Assembly: GCF_032191775.1 (NCBI RefSeq)
Contig: NZ_CP132507.1
Span: 583,001 to 647,000 of the forward strand
DNA length: 64,000 nucleotides
Direction: 5' to 3'
From: Rhodoferax mekongensis
Lineage (GTDB): Bacteria > Pseudomonadota > Gammaproteobacteria > Burkholderiales > Burkholderiaceae_C
The notes beneath the pieces are model-generated. The model searched no databases. It saw only the letters and a list, made by a program, of their open reading frames with translations, and had not been told where the DNA came from. Positions 7,877 through 16,550 of the stretch are shown here, piece after piece; position 1 is the first letter of the stretch, and each line of letters starts with the position of its first letter. A program made the translations under genes and the position numbers.

Positions 7877-8583
7877 GCGAATTTGTTGCACTGACGGAAA
7901 ACGAGATCTACGAGCGCATGGTGGCCACCATCCTGGACCACCGCCTGCCGCCCGGTACCAAACTCATTGAAGAAAAGCTGGCCAGTGCGTTCGGCGTATC
8001 GCGCACCCGCATTCGCCCGGTACTGGTACGCCTGGCCAACGAACAGATTGTGACGCTGACGCCCAACCGCGGTGCCATGGTGGCCCAGCCCACCGAGAAA
8101 GAAGCGCGCGAAGTGTTTGAGGTGCGCCGCATGATCGAACCCACCCTGATCGAATGCTTTATTGCCAGCGCTACAGCGGACGACATTGCCACCCTCACCC
8201 AGTGCATCAATGAAGAAGAGGCGGCGCGCGCCAGTGGAGACATGCGCCGTGCCATTCGGCTGTCCGGGGACTTTCACTTGCACATCGCGAATGCGTCCGA
8301 CCACCAGACGCTGGGACGCATCCTGCGTGAATTGGTATCGCGCACCTCGTTGATCTTGATGACCTACAGCGACAACCATGTACAGGCCAAATCTGAGGCC
8401 ACTTCGTGCGGCTGCCAGGAGCACCGTGCGTTGCTGGACGCCATCCGCTTGCGCGACCCGCGCGAAGCCGCCCGCCTGATGCACGAACACCTGGCACAAC
8501 TGGAACAACAACTGCACTTCTCGGAAGCCGTGGACGATGCTCCGGACTTGTTGTCCTTGTTCGGCGCGCCCGCCACCGATTGA
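7873..8583 (+). CDS. GntR-family regulator, FCD type
   Basis: This is a 236-residue repressor-type protein. The N-terminal winged helix includes GTKLIEEKLASAFGVSRTRI. The helical FCD ligand domain has the metal-type residues in DFHLHIA, EHRALLDAI and HEHLAQL. FCD domains bind small carboxylates, often through a metal. The start overlaps the permease stop by four bases. The likely operator is the inverted repeat at 3498-3532 ahead of the operon, so the regulator should sense the transported compound or a product of it. This is inference from position and site shape. Confidence 0.92.
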   Translation: MSEFVALTENEIYERMVATILDHRLPPGTKLIEEKLASAFGVSRTRIRPVLVRLANEQIVTLTPNRGAMVAQPTEKEAREVFEVRRMIEPTLIECFIASATADDIATLTQCINEEEAARASGDMRRAIRLSGDFHLHIANASDHQTLGRILRELVSRTSLILMTYSDNHVQAKSEATSCGCQEHRALLDAIRLRDPREAARLMHEHLAQLEQQLHFSEAVDDAPDLLSLFGAPATD

Positions 8584-8588
8584 CATCC

Positions 8589-9323
8589 ATGCGCCGTCTG
8601 CTGGTGATCAACCCCAACACCTCGACCACGGTGAGCGCCCTGGTGCAACACCATGTGCAATTGGCCGCCGGACCTGACGTGCACGTAGACACCGTCACCG
8701 CACGCTTCGGCGCACCTTATATCGCTTGCGAGGCTAGCTATGCCGTGGCCGGCCACGCCTTGCTGGATGCGTGGGCGGCAGACCAATGCAATGCGTCCGT
8801 GCGGAAACCGGATGCCGTACTCATCGCCTGCTTTGGCGATCCCGGCCTGTGGGCCTTGCGCGAAGGCAGTGCGGCACCGGTAACCGGTTTGGCAGAAGCC
8901 TCATTCCTGCAGGCCAGCCGCCATGGGGGTTTTGCCGTGGTTACGGGTGGCGCCAAGTGGAAACCCATGCTGCAGCGCCTCGCACTGGGCCTGGATTTGC
9001 ACCGAGCGCTGATCGATATTCATACCGTTGCACCCAGCGGTGTAGAGCTGGCCAATGATCCGCAAGCTGCCTTGGAGCTTTTGACTCAAGCCTGCCTGCA
9101 AGCGGCAGCCCACCCGGAAGTCCGCAGCATTGTTCTGGGAGGCGCCGGCTTGGCGGGTATGGCTGCGTCTGTACAAGCCCGGGTACCGGTACCAGTGATT
9201 GACAGTGTTATTGCCGGGACCGTGCATGTTTTGTCACTGGACGCACAATCCCAACGCAGCAACGGCTTTCCGGTGCAATGGGCGCAGGTATCGCCCGAGT
9301 TAAGCGCTCTGGGCAGCAGGTAA
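8589..9323 (+). CDS. Asp/Glu/hydantoin racemase-like protein
   Basis: This 244-residue protein starts RRLLVINPNTSTTVS and carries the first catalytic cysteine at C81 in ACFGDPG, both typical of the hydantoin/allantoin racemase branch. The second conserved cysteine, expected in an LGC-A-G motif, is replaced: the sequence reads VLGGAGLAGMA with glycine at 185. A two-base racemase needs both cysteines, so this may be a one-base enzyme or have another activity. The ATG at 8589 follows the GntR stop by 5 nt. A longer upstream frame only overlaps the regulator. It probably processes the substrate imported by this operon. Confidence 0.85.
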   Translation: MRRLLVINPNTSTTVSALVQHHVQLAAGPDVHVDTVTARFGAPYIACEASYAVAGHALLDAWAADQCNASVRKPDAVLIACFGDPGLWALREGSAAPVTGLAEASFLQASRHGGFAVVTGGAKWKPMLQRLALGLDLHRALIDIHTVAPSGVELANDPQAALELLTQACLQAAAHPEVRSIVLGGAGLAGMAASVQARVPVPVIDSVIAGTVHVLSLDAQSQRSNGFPVQWAQVSPELSALGSR

Positions 9324-9435
9324 GCAAATTGCTGCAGGTGTAAAGGCTTGTAATCCGCGTCATCCCGGTGAACAACGCCCCGTTGTAGGTGCATAAACCG
9401 TCACTTCTGGCGGTGCGGGCCCCGCCCCTTGATGC

Positions 9436-9990
9436 ATGTTGAACTTATCCACATTCCGTTCCGCTATTCAGAACCCTCGTTGGATTGCAGGCGCTTGTGT
9501 TGCCAGTGCACTCCTGATGTCTCCCTTGGCCCACGCTGATGACTGGACACCCCTGCTCGGGGGTGGCGCAGGTGCAGCGGCAGGTGCGGTTCTGGGACAA
9601 AGCGTGGGTGGCAAGAGCGGTGCGGTGATTGGTGGCGCATTGGGTGGCGCTGCTGGCGCCGCTGTAACAAGTCACGGCCGCAACCAGAATGGCGCGGTGA
9701 TTGGTGGCGCCGTAGGGGGTGCCGCAGGTGCTGCAGTGGGCCAGTCAGTCGGCGGTCGCTCGGGTGCGATTGTCGGTGCGGGCATAGGCGGTGCTGCTGG
9801 CACCGGTATCGCACGCAACATGGGAAACCGACAAGTGCCTGATCGCCGTTTTGAAAGCCGGGGGCGCGAGGGCTACGGCTACCACACCGGCTACCGCCGG
9901 GGAGATGAACGATACGGCAGGGAATTTGACCACCACCACCGCCATGGTCACCATGGTCGCGGCCGGGGCCACGACCGGTATGACGACTAA
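9436..9990 (+). CDS. Glycine-zipper surface protein with His-rich tail
   Basis: This is a 184-residue exported protein. It has a signal peptide (WIAGACVASALLMSPLAHA, cleavage near residue 34), then repeated glycine-zipper segments such as GAVIGGALGGAAGAA and GAIVGAGIGGAAGTG that can insert in or pack against membranes. The tail is rich in Arg, His, Gly and Tyr and includes a DHHHRHGHHGRGRGH run. Such proteins are usually outer-membrane associated. The His-rich end could bind metal, but nothing else here shows that. It stands alone and is convergent with the next gene. Confidence 0.8.
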   Translation: MLNLSTFRSAIQNPRWIAGACVASALLMSPLAHADDWTPLLGGGAGAAAGAVLGQSVGGKSGAVIGGALGGAAGAAVTSHGRNQNGAVIGGAVGGAAGAAVGQSVGGRSGAIVGAGIGGAAGTGIARNMGNRQVPDRRFESRGREGYGYHTGYRRGDERYGREFDHHHRHGHHGRGRGHDRYDD

Positions 9991-9993
9991 GGC

Positions 9994-10884
9994 TTAGGCC
10001 TTCAAAGTCTGGCTAAAGAACGCCAGGGTGCGTTCCCACGCCAGCTTGGCAGCTGCAGCATCAAAGCGGGGCGTGGTGTCGTTGTTGAAACCATGCTGGG
10101 TGCCAGCGTATTGGTGCGCGGTGTAATGTACCCCTGCTGCTTTCAGTGCCGCTTCATAAGCAGGCCAGGCCGCATTGATGCGTTCGTCTACCCCGGCAAA
10201 ATGGATCAACAAAGGCGCTTTGACCTTGGCAGCGTCTTCTGCTGCCGGGTGGTTGCCATAGAACGGTACTGCAGCCGACAAGTTGGGCAACCGCACAGCC
10301 AGTGCATGTGCGACACCCCCACCGTAGCAGAAACCGACAACCCCCAATTTGCCTGTCGCGTCTGGGTGAGATTGCAACCACTGGGCAGAAGCCACAAAGT
10401 CTTCTGCTGTCTTCTTCTGGTCCAAGGTCGCAAATAGGGTCCTGGCTTTGTCTTCATCGCCGAGATAGCCTCCCAAGGGCGCCAAGGCATCCGGCGCAAA
10501 GACCAGATAGCCCTCCAGGGCAAGGCGACGGGCGATGTCTTCAATGTGTGGATTCAAGCCCCGGTTTTCATGCACCACCAGAACGGTCGGCAACTTGCCT
10601 TGCGTGCCTGCAGGACGTACCAAGTACCCCTTGACAGTTCCATAGCCTGCGGGTGATGGAAGTTCCACCGAAGAGGTAACGATACGCTTGTCATCTTTGG
10701 CAATCTGCTGGGCAGAAGCAAAGTCCGGGCTCAACGCAGCCAGCAAACCTACTGCTGTCATGCCTCCTACGGCGAACTTCTGGGCTTTTTCCAGGAACCC
10801 CCGCCGGTCTACGACACCATGCACATAGGCATCAAAAAGAATGAGCAGTTCCTGATCAAAGTCTTGGGCTGTCTTGCGCGGCAT
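9994..10884 (-). CDS. Dienelactone hydrolase family protein, exported
   Basis: This is a 296-residue alpha/beta hydrolase of the dienelactone hydrolase family. The catalytic cysteine is in GFCYGGG, the acid in AGVDERI and the histidine in TQHGF. A twin-arginine-like segment, DRRGFLEKAQKFAVGG, begins near residue 27, followed by a hydrophobic stretch ending in FASAQQ, so the protein is probably exported by Tat. The start at 10884 is backed by GGGGAG upstream. An earlier in-frame start would add 11 residues. The natural substrate is unknown. Confidence 0.88.
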   Translation of the reverse strand: MPRKTAQDFDQELLILFDAYVHGVVDRRGFLEKAQKFAVGGMTAVGLLAALSPDFASAQQIAKDDKRIVTSSVELPSPAGYGTVKGYLVRPAGTQGKLPTVLVVHENRGLNPHIEDIARRLALEGYLVFAPDALAPLGGYLGDEDKARTLFATLDQKKTAEDFVASAQWLQSHPDATGKLGVVGFCYGGGVAHALAVRLPNLSAAVPFYGNHPAAEDAAKVKAPLLIHFAGVDERINAAWPAYEAALKAAGVHYTAHQYAGTQHGFNNDTTPRFDAAAAKLAWERTLAFFSQTLKA

Positions 10885-10970
10885 GGTGTCTCCCCAAAAA
10901 AGTAGCAGGGTAGCCAAGTCGCGTGACGAACCGGCAAAGGTTTTGTCAAACCCCTACCGCCATCGCGTCT

Positions 10971-11900
10971 TTACACCGGTGCTACCGGCATGGACCCCAA
11001 GGGAACTTCGCCACCCAAAGCCTCCATCAAGTCCGGAATCAATTGGGACAGTTCACCGGTGGAAATGATGACATCGGCATCAAAGTTGTCGTCTTTGCCA
11101 TCCCCTGCCGCCTTGGAGGCTTCTTCAAACACCGTGTCGAGAAACGTGACTTTTTTGAGTTGCAAGGCTTCAGTCAACACAAAGGAAACCCGGTCGTTCC
11201 AGGTCATGGCCAAGCGAGTCGGCATTTTCCCTAGGGCAATGTGTTGGCTCACTTCTTCAGTATCGAGAGGATGTCGGGTGTAGCGCACCACTGCTTTGGA
11301 CTCGTCAGAGGCTTTTAGCTCACATTCCCGGTCAACGGAAAAATCTGTAGGTGATTCTCGTGTGGACAACCACACCGCCATGGCTGCTGCGGGAGATATC
11401 TGGGTATTGACCAACTGAACTGCAAAATCGGGGATGGCTTTGATCAATGCAGTCATCACCTCATCCGCCTTGCTTTGGCTGCCTGCATCCAACACGAGCC
11501 AGCCGCTTTTGGGATCTATCCACACCCCCACGCTACCCTGCTTGGTAAATGCCATGGGCAATAAAGCAAGACGTGCGTCATCCCGCAACTCTCGGACTTC
11601 TTTTTTGCCGGGTTTGCGACCGGTGCTGACTTCGATCTGCGCAACCTGTTCTTCGACCTTGCGTTTGACGACCGAACCGGGAACAGATTTCACTTCCATC
11701 ATGAGCTTCAACACCCACTGGCCACCCACTACTTCCACCAAAGGTCCATGTGCTTGACCCCGGGGCTCTGTCCAGCCTACTGATTTTTCCTGACTGGCAC
11801 CGCATTCCACAAAACGGTCCGCCTGCAATGCATCTTCAAGTTGGGCCTGCGTCACAGACCAGGGGGACACCAAGCGGTACACGATCACGTTTTTAAACAC
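10971..11900 (-). CDS. rdgC: Recombination-associated protein RdgC
   Basis: This is a 309-residue protein of the RdgC family. Its members form ring dimers on double-stranded DNA and restrain RecA. It begins MFKNVIVYRL and has the conserved stretches LLPMAFTKQ, DAGSQSKADEV and LALTWNDRVSF-like (LAMTWNDRVSF). The length fits the family. It is monocistronic and divergent from the next gene. The gap to 12050 is AT-rich and probably holds both promoters. Confidence 0.95.
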   Translation of the reverse strand: MFKNVIVYRLVSPWSVTQAQLEDALQADRFVECGASQEKSVGWTEPRGQAHGPLVEVVGGQWVLKLMMEVKSVPGSVVKRKVEEQVAQIEVSTGRKPGKKEVRELRDDARLALLPMAFTKQGSVGVWIDPKSGWLVLDAGSQSKADEVMTALIKAIPDFAVQLVNTQISPAAAMAVWLSTRESPTDFSVDRECELKASDESKAVVRYTRHPLDTEEVSQHIALGKMPTRLAMTWNDRVSFVLTEALQLKKVTFLDTVFEEASKAAGDGKDDNFDADVIISTGELSQLIPDLMEALGGEVPLGSMPVAPV

Positions 11901-12049
11901 ACAACACCTATCAATTTGTTAATCAGACATTTTCATGCATCTTTACAAATTGATATCGCATCTGCATGTCAGCGTTACATGCTGAAGCAACACTTGCTTT
12001 CAACCTGAAAGCAATGTCTGCTGCAGGTATCCACTTGAAGGACACTCCA

Positions 12050-12538
12050 ATGAAACCCGCATTCAAAACTCTGGTGGTCGCCGGCCTGTTGGCCAGTGCC
12101 GGTTTTTCCGTATTGGCGCAGAAGCACGGTGCTGATGAAGGCCAGTACGACCAACGCCCCGGCTTGCACCGCATGGACCCCGCCAAAATGGAAGAAATGC
12201 ATGCCAAGCGCAGTGCCGAACTGAAGGCAAAGCTGAAAATTACAGCGGCACAGGAAGCCAACTGGACCGCGTTCTCCAACAGCATGAAGCCACCAGCACC
12301 GCAAACCAAACCCGCCATGGACCGCGCTGAGCTCGCCAAGCTGCCCACGCCGGAACGCCTGGACAAAATCAAAGCACTGCGTACTGAGCATATGGCTGCC
12401 CGCACCGCACAAATGGAACAGCGCGATCAGGCCGTTAAAACCTTTTATGGCACGCTGACTGCGGAACAAAAAAAGGTATTTGATACCGAGTTCGCCAACA
12501 TGAAAGATCACCACCGGGGTGGCATGTCCAAGCATTGA
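12050..12538 (+). CDS. Spy/CpxP-like LTXXQ periplasmic protein
   Basis: This is a 162-residue protein with a Sec signal peptide (FKTLVVAGLLASAGFSVLAQ). The helical mature part has an LTXXQ-type repeat, LTAEQKKVFD, near the C-terminus and a looser one earlier (LKITAAQEANWTAF). Such proteins are small periplasmic chaperones or envelope-stress buffers. The ATG at 12050 has AGGA upstream. The longer in-frame start at 11966 would place the signal peptide internally. A Cpx-type regulator is not encoded nearby. Confidence 0.85.
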   Translation: MKPAFKTLVVAGLLASAGFSVLAQKHGADEGQYDQRPGLHRMDPAKMEEMHAKRSAELKAKLKITAAQEANWTAFSNSMKPPAPQTKPAMDRAELAKLPTPERLDKIKALRTEHMAARTAQMEQRDQAVKTFYGTLTAEQKKVFDTEFANMKDHHRGGMSKH

Positions 12539-12574
12539 GCATTGCCAAACGCTCTATGAGCGCTACTCCTTGAT

Positions 12575-12624
12575 CATGGTCAAGAACTCTGCGGGGTGAC
12601 TCCCGTAGACTGTTCTTGACCATG
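12575..12624 (+). promoter_or_regulatory. 13-bp perfect inverted repeat overlapping a start codon
   Basis: CATGGTCAAGAAC (12575-12587) and its exact complement GTTCTTGACCATG (12612-12624) flank a 24-nt loop. The right arm contains the ATG of the following DUF2189 gene. As RNA it would hide the start codon in a stem. As DNA it could be an operator. No U-run follows, so it is not a plain terminator. Confidence 0.6.
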
Positions 12625-13464
12625 AATCCATTGCCAACACCCGTTATTTCCGTCCGCACTGTCGGCTTCATGCGGCCTTTGGTGTGGCTTGGCATGGGTT
12701 GGCGGGATATTCAGCATTCCGGTATCGCAAGTCTGTCCCATGGACTGATGTTGACCTTTATCGGCGCTGCCATTGTCGCGTTCGCAAGAGATAAATTTTG
12801 GCTTCTAGCGGGAGCACTGACGGGATTCCTGGTGGTTGCACCGGTGCTGGCGACGAGCTTATATGCACTGAGCCGTGCAATTGAACGTGAGGAGCCTGCC
12901 GACTGGGAAGTCATCGCACAAACCTGGCTGAATTGGCAAAACCAGCGCCTCAATCGGTGGAGCGAAGACTATTGGTGCATGTTGCGTTTTGGCATTCTGT
13001 TAGCAAGTGCCGCTACGACATGGGTACTCACATCCGCAGCACTCATTACCTTGCTGGCACCGGCTCCTGTGAACTCTCCTGCGGATTTCATTCAGTTGGT
13101 AGTTCTCTCACCGCATGGCTGGCTCTTTGAGCTCTGGCTCGCTATGGGTGCCATATTGGCAGCGCCCATGTTTGCATCCAGTGTTGTCGCCATGCCTTTG
13201 CTGCTGGATCGCAAAGTCAATGTCAAAACCGCTGTACTGACCAGCTGGCAAGTGGTTCTTAGCAACCCTGGCGTTATGGCTTGGTGGGCTGCTTTGATCA
13301 TGGGGTTCACATTTTTGGGACTCGCTTCCCTTTTGATAGGTCTGATTTTTGTGATTCCGATGCTGGGGCATGCCAGTTGGCACGCCTATCGGGATCTGGT
13401 TGCACCTGACATTGATGCCCACCTGCAGGACAAGGGTTCGACTCCCGCTACGGGTGCGAAGTGA
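12622..13464 (+). CDS. DUF2189 membrane protein
   Basis: This is a 280-residue integral membrane protein with about six hydrophobic segments, for example GLMLTFIGAAIVAF and FWLLAGALTGFLVVAPVLATSLYALS. It matches the DUF2189 pattern (PLVWLGMGWRDIQHSG, then SRAIEREEPADW). The function is unknown. The ATG at 12622 lies inside the right arm of an inverted repeat. A TTG two codons earlier is an alternative. The stop overlaps the next start by one base (TGATG), so the two genes are coupled. Confidence 0.85.
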   Translation: MNPLPTPVISVRTVGFMRPLVWLGMGWRDIQHSGIASLSHGLMLTFIGAAIVAFARDKFWLLAGALTGFLVVAPVLATSLYALSRAIEREEPADWEVIAQTWLNWQNQRLNRWSEDYWCMLRFGILLASAATTWVLTSAALITLLAPAPVNSPADFIQLVVLSPHGWLFELWLAMGAILAAPMFASSVVAMPLLLDRKVNVKTAVLTSWQVVLSNPGVMAWWAALIMGFTFLGLASLLIGLIFVIPMLGHASWHAYRDLVAPDIDAHLQDKGSTPATGAK

Positions 13465-13679
13465 TGTTCGGCTTTTCTGAAGAACAGATCGCCGCTTTTG
13501 GGCTTACTTTCGGCGTGGGAGCTTTTATGCTCTACATGCTCTTCATCATCGGACAACTTGCATGGGAATCCAAAGCAGGCAAGTTTGGCACCTTTGTGCT
13601 TTTCTTGGGCTTGGCTTTCGGCATGGTGGGCTTTGCCGCAAAGTTCCTGATTCAGTGGTTCCTGACTTCTGCGCTGTAA
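13464..13679 (+). CDS. DUF2788 small membrane protein
   Basis: This is a 71-residue protein with two membrane segments (about residues 11-28 and 41-62) and the family start MFGFSEEQIAAFGLTFGV. The function is unknown. It is coupled to the DUF2189 gene by a TGATG overlap. A GTG one codon earlier is possible. The gene ends 9 bp from the convergent diguanylate cyclase gene. Confidence 0.85.
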   Translation: MFGFSEEQIAAFGLTFGVGAFMLYMLFIIGQLAWESKAGKFGTFVLFLGLAFGMVGFAAKFLIQWFLTSAL

Positions 13680-13688
13680 CCAGCTGCT

Positions 13689-15248
13689 TCAGGCACCCAA
13701 AACACGGTTTTTGCCAGCCCGCTTTGCCAGATACATTGCCTGATCCGCTCGGCGAATGGCATCAGCTGGTTCTTCTTCTGCAGCAACTTGAGCTACACCT
13801 GCACTGAAGGTAATCAGTACTTTCTCTGTTCCGGCCAAAAAGAAACGCTTGGTCAATTCCCGCTGCAAACGGGTCATGGCTTCAATGCCTTTGTCTAATG
13901 GCGTGTCGGGCAAAAGAATGACAAATTCCTCACCGCCATAACGTGCCAATGTGTCCTGGGGACGCATACATTCTTTGGCGACCCCAGCCAAATGCGTCAA
14001 AGCCACGTCGCCGGTTGCGTGACCCAAGGTATCGTTCAGCTTCTTGAAGTTGTCAATATCCAGCAGAGCCACGCTGAGCACGCTTTCATTGCGTCGCATG
14101 GTGGAAATTTCGCGGTTCAACGCCTCATCCAAACCCTTGCGATTCAAAGCTCCAGTGAGTGCATCATGTCGTGCCTGCAAGCTGACCCTGTCGAGTTCCT
14201 TATGCAATTTGGCCAGCTCGACCTCTGTCTGTTTGGCACGTTCCTGCATGGCACCCAACTGTTCTCGCGACAGCTGGCTTTCTTGCGCCATATTGCGCGT
14301 TGTGCCCACAACCTCTTTCAACACCGGCGCAATGTCCGCGATGCTCCTGGCTTGCTCAATCAGACGGGCACTTTCTTCCAGTTTGCTTTGAAACGTGCCG
14401 GTGGACTGGGTCATCTGGGCAAGCCGTTCGATAAATGCAGCCAACATGCGCCGCATTTCGTCTTGCGCTTCCAACCATTTGTATTTGGCGTCTTTCTGTT
14501 TGAAGATGACGTCAGTCAAGAGTCGTTCCAACTCATCCATGCGCCGCAAACTCAATGGCGGTGTTGACACACTCATCAACGCATCCATCTGACCTTTGAG
14601 CCACTGTTCATCCAGACTCAGCTCACCGATGTTCGTGAAGATCAAATGCAGTAGCTTGAGAAGGCCCTTGCGAATTTCGGCCTGATCTTCTGCTGCAAAG
14701 GAAAGCCGGTGGCTGTAATTCACCAACATGGTTTTCAATGTGTAGGCATCCGCATCGGGTTTGCGCATGGCCTGCAGTAAAAAACCGGTTTGCTCCACAA
14801 AACGCTCGTCGTCTGTGCCCAGCGCCGGTTGTGCGTATTCAATCAACCTGGCAATTTGCGCAAAAAACTCTGCCGTCAAGGCTGGTGGATTGGATGACGG
14901 TTGCTCTGCGTTAGCCGACAAAGATGACGCCAAAGGCGATGTACCTGCATCTGACCCGACGACAGGTGCAAACGCTCCATAACCCACCAGTGCCGCTTTC
15001 ACACCGTCCCAACTCAACCGGTCGATTGCGTAATCCAACAAGCCTTTTTGTTTCTGCTGGCCAGGTGTCTTGAGTGGCAACGACTGGGACAGGTCACGCA
15101 GAAAGTCTGCCGGAAACGGTTGCACAGAAGGAATACCGGCTATCTCGTTATAGACAGACTGGTAATTGGCCGGCGTAGGGACCAGCTTTCTTGCCGTGAG
15201 CTGCTTCAAAGTCTCTCGGGCAATCTCGAATGAACGTTTCTCAACCAT
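13689..15248 (-). CDS. Diguanylate cyclase (GGDEF)
   Basis: This is a 519-residue protein that should make cyclic di-GMP. The C-terminal GGDEF domain has the active motif GGEEF and, five residues before it, an RxxD (RPQD) inhibitory site, so product feedback is likely. The long N-terminal part (about 350 residues) has no membrane segment. It contains a helical region and a predicted coiled coil just before the catalytic domain (RAKQTEVELAKLHKELDRV). The ATG at 15248 has AGAGAAG upstream. An earlier in-frame start adds 32 unlikely residues. The sensory input is unknown. Confidence 0.92.
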   Translation of the reverse strand: MVEKRSFEIARETLKQLTARKLVPTPANYQSVYNEIAGIPSVQPFPADFLRDLSQSLPLKTPGQQKQKGLLDYAIDRLSWDGVKAALVGYGAFAPVVGSDAGTSPLASSLSANAEQPSSNPPALTAEFFAQIARLIEYAQPALGTDDERFVEQTGFLLQAMRKPDADAYTLKTMLVNYSHRLSFAAEDQAEIRKGLLKLLHLIFTNIGELSLDEQWLKGQMDALMSVSTPPLSLRRMDELERLLTDVIFKQKDAKYKWLEAQDEMRRMLAAFIERLAQMTQSTGTFQSKLEESARLIEQARSIADIAPVLKEVVGTTRNMAQESQLSREQLGAMQERAKQTEVELAKLHKELDRVSLQARHDALTGALNRKGLDEALNREISTMRRNESVLSVALLDIDNFKKLNDTLGHATGDVALTHLAGVAKECMRPQDTLARYGGEEFVILLPDTPLDKGIEAMTRLQRELTKRFFLAGTEKVLITFSAGVAQVAAEEEPADAIRRADQAMYLAKRAGKNRVLGA

Positions 15249-15354
15249 GCTTGCTTCTCTTTCTGGCGTACACCCTGTTTCAAGCGCAAAAGCATTGTCA
15301 GCGGAAATGGTCAGGCCGGAACAAAAGTGCGTTGTAAAAGGCACGCTTCAACAA

Positions 15355-15735
15355 CACAAGCAAATGAGCATAACTCTGTGTATAAACTCCATGACAACTT
15401 CTACTTATCCACAGATCAGAGGTTTTTTTTAGACTTATCCCTATTCCGGGTACATAACCAAAGCACAGTCACACACAAGAGTAGATGAACTGTAAGATGT
15501 TGTTTTATAAATGTTTTTATGGCTTATCAACAGAAAAGTGCTTCCCTTACCTACTACTACTATTTTGAATTTAAAGAAATAAGACAATAGCAAGGAAAAC
15601 TTTTTCCCCACTTTTGCAAGACAGATTTTTTTCAGAGAAATCTTGTGTACATCTGCAATTTCTGTCGATAAATCAAGGGAAGACACTCTCACATCAAGTA
15701 AGATTTGCCACCTTCTGATGAATCTGCCTTAACCC
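15355..15735. other. AT-rich intergenic region with DnaA boxes
   Basis: The gap between the diguanylate cyclase and minC (15249-15739) holds no credible gene. Most of it is strikingly AT-rich for this genome. It carries TTATACACA on the minus strand (15385-15377) and TTATCCACA on the plus strand (15405-15413), both exact to TTATNCACA, plus a one-mismatch TTATCAACA at 15524-15532. It probably contains the promoters of both flanking genes. DnaA binding is inferred from the motifs. No dnaA or dnaN gene is in the window, so I do not call it oriC. Confidence 0.5.
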
Positions 15736-15739
15736 TTTC

Positions 15740-16516
15740 ATGCCAGCACCCTCTGCAGTGCAATCGTCACCCTCAAAGCGCAGCACGTTTGAAATCAAAA
15801 GCGCCCAATTGCCATTGGTTGCTTTGCTGGTGAAGACCAACGACTTTCAAACCCTTGCGGAAGAATTGAATGCTGCATTCGGACCGCAGGGTGAAACACC
15901 GGATTTCTTTGAGAAGGATGGTCTGGTCCTGGATTTCTCGTCTTTGGATGTCGATGTACCAACGCAAGGACTGGAACCTCTGCTACGGGTTTTAAAAACC
16001 TGTAATCTGATTCCTGTTGCCTACCGTTGTAACCACCCTGCTTGGGCCGAAGCGGCAGAGACGCTAGGTCTGTTCAAAGCGGAGCCGGAAGTTCAACGTT
16101 CAAAAGCTGCCACGGTAATTCCCGAACCAAGGCAGACACTGGTTCAGGAAGTCATCCGTGAAGTTCCCGGGCCAGCGACCATGGTGATAGACAAACCGTT
16201 GAGATCTGGACAAAAAGTCTATGCCAAGGGCTGCGATCTAGTGGTTTTGGCTATGGTAAACCAAGGCGCAGAAGTAGTGGCAGACGGTAACATTCATGTG
16301 TATGCAGCTCTACGCGGCAAAGCCATGGCAGGTGCCAGAGGAAATGCCAAAGCGAGAATTTTTGCGCTATCACTGGAACCGGAGTTGGTTTCCATTGCTG
16401 GCGTGTATCGCACCAGTGAGAATCCGTTTCCCAAGGAGGTCCATGGGAAGACGGCTCAAGTCCGGCTCAGTGATGACGGACAAGAAAAATTATTGATAGA
16501 AGCCCTCAAGGCTTGA
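15740..16516 (+). CDS. minC: Septum site-determining protein MinC
   Basis: This is a 258-residue inhibitor of FtsZ assembly. The N-terminal MinC domain (FEIKSAQLPLVALLV to about residue 105) is followed by a Pro/Gln-rich linker. The C-terminal beta-helix domain has the conserved VYAKGCDLVVLAMVNQGAEV and IHVYAALRGKAMAGARGN. It heads the minCDE operon in the usual order, 34 bp before minD. No strong ribosome-binding site is seen before the ATG. DnaA boxes lie upstream. Confidence 0.95.
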   Translation: MPAPSAVQSSPSKRSTFEIKSAQLPLVALLVKTNDFQTLAEELNAAFGPQGETPDFFEKDGLVLDFSSLDVDVPTQGLEPLLRVLKTCNLIPVAYRCNHPAWAEAAETLGLFKAEPEVQRSKAATVIPEPRQTLVQEVIREVPGPATMVIDKPLRSGQKVYAKGCDLVVLAMVNQGAEVVADGNIHVYAALRGKAMAGARGNAKARIFALSLEPELVSIAGVYRTSENPFPKEVHGKTAQVRLSDDGQEKLLIEALKA

Positions 16517-16550
16517 AACATTTCACTTCTTATTGAAAGACCTGCTTCAC

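Noticed and set aside
15355..15735. A chromosomal replication origin
   Set aside because: The AT-rich gap has DnaA boxes, but only three good ones, and no dnaA, dnaN, gyrB or parAB genes are in the window. I report it only as a candidate DnaA-binding region.
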